A stretch of DNA of 9,032 bases from Casp-actino8 sp044358015 (GTDB lineage Bacteria; Actinomycetota; Acidimicrobiia; Acidimicrobiales; Ilumatobacteraceae), in the NCBI GenBank assembly GCA_044358015.1, contig JBIKOO010000065.1, positions 1-9,032 on the forward strand, given 5' to 3'. Every line of letters begins with the position of its first letter. Within the stretch, counting starts at the first letter, position 1. The translations under genes and the position numbers were made by a program. Positions 7,103 through 9,032 of the stretch are shown here, piece by piece. The notes below the pieces were generated by a model. That model was not told the DNA's origin. It saw only the letters and a program-made list of their open reading frames with translations, and searched no databases.

Positions 7103-7870
7103 ATGAATACAACTGGTTTGCGATTTGATGGACGTCAGCATGATGAGTTTCGTCCAATTTCTTTTGAGCGTGACTTCACCGAAATGTCAGCGGGAAGCGT
7201 GCTTGTTTCTTTTGGTCGTACGCGAGTTTTGTGCACCGCAAGCATTGATGAAGATGTTCCGCGTTGGATGAAGGGCAGCGGCAAAGGTTGGGTCACCGCT
7301 GAGTACTCGATGCTGCCTGGTTCATCGCCCGATCGTGTTGATCGTGAAGCGGCTAAAGGTAAGCAGAGTGGTCGCACCGTAGAAATTCAACGCTTAATCG
7401 GCCGAAGTTTGCGGGCTTCGTGCGATATGGGCTTGCTTGGCGAACGGCAAGTCGTTGTTGACTGCGATGTGCTGCAGGCTGATGGCGGCACGCGCACGGC
7501 AAGTATTTGTGGCGGTTATTTGGCGCTACACGATGCCCTAAGTCGGTTGGTGCAGAACGGCGTGATCAGCCAGCATCCGTTGACCTCGTTGTGCGCCGCG
7601 ATCAGTGTCGGAATCGTGAATGGTACGCCCGTCATTGACCTTCCGTATGTTGAAGACAGCACTGCTGAAGTTGATATGAACGTGGTGATGTTGCGTGAAA
7701 AGGGATCAACCCTCAACCGCTTCGTTGAAGTGCAAGGAACTGCCGAAGGAATGGCCTTCTCACGAAGCGAGCTTGATTCATTGTTGGGTCTTGCCGAGAA
7801 TGGACTTGCGCAGATCTTTGACTTGCAGAGCCAATTGCTCGAAAGTCAGCCATCACGTCGCGCTAAGTGA
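7103..7870 (+). CDS. rph: ribonuclease PH
   Basis: This is a phosphate-dependent 3'-5' exoribonuclease that trims the 3' ends of tRNA precursors; it works in the cytoplasm as a hexamer of the RNase PH fold. It has 255 residues, typical for the family. Signatures: N-terminal LRFDGRQHDEFRPI (6-19), VLVSFGRTRVLCTASI (33-48), WVTAEYSMLPGSS (63-75), RTVEIQRLIGRSLR (91-104), the phosphate-binding DCDVLQADGGTRTASI (120-135), and VEDSTAEVDMNVVM (183-196) carrying the two conserved aspartates D185 and D191. The C-terminal VEVQGTAEG (208-216) is also conserved. No key residue is missing. The start ATG directly follows the murI stop. Second gene of the operon; it ends 9 nt before the rdgB start. Confidence 0.96.
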   Translation: MNTTGLRFDGRQHDEFRPISFERDFTEMSAGSVLVSFGRTRVLCTASIDEDVPRWMKGSGKGWVTAEYSMLPGSSPDRVDREAAKGKQSGRTVEIQRLIGRSLRASCDMGLLGERQVVVDCDVLQADGGTRTASICGGYLALHDALSRLVQNGVISQHPLTSLCAAISVGIVNGTPVIDLPYVEDSTAEVDMNVVMLREKGSTLNRFVEVQGTAEGMAFSRSELDSLLGLAENGLAQIFDLQSQLLESQPSRRAK

Positions 7871-7879
7871 ACTGTTGAA

Positions 7880-8524
7880 GTGACAAGCGATCGCGTTTTG
7901 CCAACGGTGGTGTGTGCTTCGGCCAATCCAGACAAAGTGCATGAAATTGAGCAACTGCTTGCTGGGGTGGTGCATTTGTTGCCCCGCCCGGCAGAGATTC
8001 CCGATGTTGTGGAAGATGCCGACACATTGGTGGGTAATGCGCGATTGAAAGCGATGACCATTTTGCAGGCGACAGGATTGCCTGCGGTGGCTGACGATAC
8101 GGGAATGTTTGTTGATGCATTGCCAGGAGAACTAGGCGTGCGAACAGCGCGCTATGCGGCTGATCGACCCGAACATGCCGAGACCCCGTATGCGGCTAAT
8201 CGGGCAAAGTTGCTTGAGGCCCTGCAAGAAAAAGGTTGTGTGAGCCAAGCCGAACGCGCCGCTCACTTTGTGACCGTGGTGATCGTGTGCTTTCCGGACG
8301 GAACAGAACTCATCGTTGAGGGCCGATGTGATGGACATATTGCGCTGGCTGAACGGGGGAGCCGCGGGTTCGGTTTTGACCCGCTGTTCGTGCCGAGCCC
8401 GGGGATTTTCGTGGGGGATCAGCGGACGTTTGCCGAGATGACTGACGACGAAAAGAACCAACTTTCCCATCGCGGCCGAGCCTTCCGCTCCCTCGCCACC
8501 ACCCTCCCTACCCATCCATTTTGA
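7880..8524 (+). CDS. rdgB: dITP/XTP pyrophosphatase (RdgB/HAM1)
   Basis: The enzyme hydrolyses non-canonical purine triphosphates (ITP, dITP, XTP) to monophosphates and pyrophosphate, keeping them out of DNA and RNA. It has 214 residues, slightly longer than the usual 195-205. Signatures: SANPDKVHEI (14-23; N16 and K19 of the NxxK motif), the metal-binding glutamate region E45...T49, AVADDTGMFVDAL (69-81), GVRTARYA (86-93), GFGFDPLF (163-170), TFAEMTDDEKNQLSHRGRA (183-201). The usual T-F-x-E-N-A stretch reads TLVGNA here, with Gly 52 where Glu is common. The start is GTG 7880; no better one precedes the NxxK motif, and the ribosome site is weak. Third gene of the operon; the last part (about 8470-8520) is C-rich. 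A long hairpin follows the stop at once. Confidence 0.94.
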   Translation: MTSDRVLPTVVCASANPDKVHEIEQLLAGVVHLLPRPAEIPDVVEDADTLVGNARLKAMTILQATGLPAVADDTGMFVDALPGELGVRTARYAADRPEHAETPYAANRAKLLEALQEKGCVSQAERAAHFVTVVIVCFPDGTELIVEGRCDGHIALAERGSRGFGFDPLFVPSPGIFVGDQRTFAEMTDDEKNQLSHRGRAFRSLATTLPTHPF

Positions 8525-8525
8525 G

Positions 8526-8574
8526 CCACTTTGGAGTTTCCCTGCCGCTAGGCGGCAGGGAAACTCCAAAGTGG
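8526..8574. terminator. perfect 23-bp inverted repeat, possible bidirectional terminator
   Basis: Arms 8526-8548 and 8552-8574 are exact reverse complements, with a 3-nt loop TAG (8549-8551). The left arm starts CCACTTTGGAG and ends CTGCCGC. It begins two bases after the rdgB TGA and ends 14 bp before the stop of the convergent gene, the place for a shared terminator. No T-run follows on either strand, so it is not a textbook intrinsic terminator. It could act by RNA structure or with Rho, or be a small dispersed palindromic repeat. Confidence 0.6.
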
Positions 8575-8588
8575 TAGATGATTACCGC

Positions 8589-9032
8589 TTACCAGTGGCG
8601 GAGGTTGACGGGCCAGGTGTCGATGATTTTTCCGTCCTGGTCGACCACGTGCATCGTTTCGTGAAGGGCGATGGTCGGGTCAATATGGGCAGGTTGCACC
8701 AACACACGATCACCAACATTTGGCAGCGGCTGACCATCTTTCATGGAGAAAGTGATGTGCTCGTCGCTGCAAAACCAAACACTCGCGCCAGCGATGGTCG
8801 GATTGCCATGATCCATCCCCAGCGACTTCAGGCCAACATCAATCACGGCCCAACTGTCACTCACTGAAATCACCGTTCCGACGACATACAAAGCCTGTTC
8901 AAAGGGCAAATCCAAATTTCCGTAATGTGAGTCCATCAACGCGTAACTTCCCGCTTGCACTTCATTGATTCGAGCCAGCACCGGATCGGTCGGATCGTAT
9001 AAATCAAAAGTTCCCGTCCCGCCCGCCGAAAT
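8589..9032 (-). CDS. C-terminal part of a D-threonine aldolase / D-serine dehydratase-like enzyme (start outside window)
   Basis: This is the last 147 residues of a PLP enzyme of the alanine-racemase-like fold that acts on D-hydroxy amino acids. The frame runs off the window edge; a GTG at 8981 is internal. Visible family features, in order: SAGGTGTF near the edge (phosphate-binding glycine motif), NEVQAGSYALMDSHYG (about 8965-8918), the second-domain strands ending in CSDEH (about 8770-8756), VGDRVLVQPAHIDPT (about 8715-8673), and the end MHVVDQDGKIIDTWPVNLRHW. The metal-site pair reads H-I-D (8687-8679). In this family H-x-D is associated with metal-dependent D-threonine aldolases and H-x-C with zinc-dependent D-serine dehydratases, so the first is favoured. 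The PLP lysine lies in the missing half. It converges on rdgB across a long hairpin. Confidence 0.85.
   Translation of the reverse strand: MSAGGTGTFDLYDPTDPVLARINEVQAGSYALMDSHYGNLDLPFEQALYVVGTVISVSDSWAVIDVGLKSLGMDHGNPTIAGASVWFCSDEHITFSMKDGQPLPNVGDRVLVQPAHIDPTIALHETMHVVDQDGKIIDTWPVNLRHW

Noticed and set aside
8132..8569. 145-codon minus-strand frame covering rdgB and the hairpin
   Set aside because: Antisense to the clear RdgB motifs, and its start lies in the inverted repeat.
8571..8867. 98-codon plus-strand frame after the hairpin
   Set aside because: Antisense to the aldolase-like gene, whose motifs are clear; no ribosome site or domain.

Overview
The window is an ordinary piece of bacterial chromosome, packed with housekeeping genes. 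I see no phage, transposon, CRISPR, tRNA or rRNA, and nothing that looks like a new defence or biosynthetic system. The most likely source is an actinomycete relative (Actinomycetota) with moderate G+C. The grounds are the murI - rph - rdgB gene order, a RecB and RecD close in length to what I recall for the mycobacterial proteins, frequent GTG/TTG starts, and TANNNT boxes 6-7 nt upstream of two start codons, which suggests leaderless mRNAs. This assignment is inference; no phylogenetic marker was compared.

Bases 1-4959 (+ strand) hold the end of a recBCD-type operon. RecB (exonuclease V beta) is complete except for its first few residues. RecD (alpha) follows with a 4-nt ATGA overlap and a good Shine-Dalgarno. 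RecC is presumably just upstream, outside the window. Together these make the double-strand-break resecting helicase-nuclease.

Bases 5003-6183 (- strand) carry a 99-residue Dabb (stress-responsive A/B barrel) protein followed by a 10-helix EamA/DMT-type transporter. The two are probably co-transcribed. The transporter converges on recD.

Bases 6251-8524 (+ strand) form a compact murI - rph - rdgB operon: glutamate racemase for peptidoglycan D-glutamate, RNase PH for tRNA 3'-end processing, and the ITP/XTP pyrophosphatase that cleans the nucleotide pool. It diverges from the Dabb gene across a 67-bp spacer that must hold both promoters.

A perfect 23-bp inverted repeat with a 3-nt loop starts two bases after the rdgB stop. 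It separates rdgB from a convergent, incomplete gene (8589-9032, - strand) for the C-terminal part of a D-threonine aldolase / D-serine dehydratase-like PLP enzyme.

The features most worth a second look are in the gene junctions. Two 3' ends (recD and the Dabb gene) carry short tandem duplications of 13 and 14 bp, each repeating the stop-codon segment, so that stops occur in all three frames. Weaker 13-bp-spaced duplications sit at two other junctions. The long hairpin without a T-tract is the other unexplained element.
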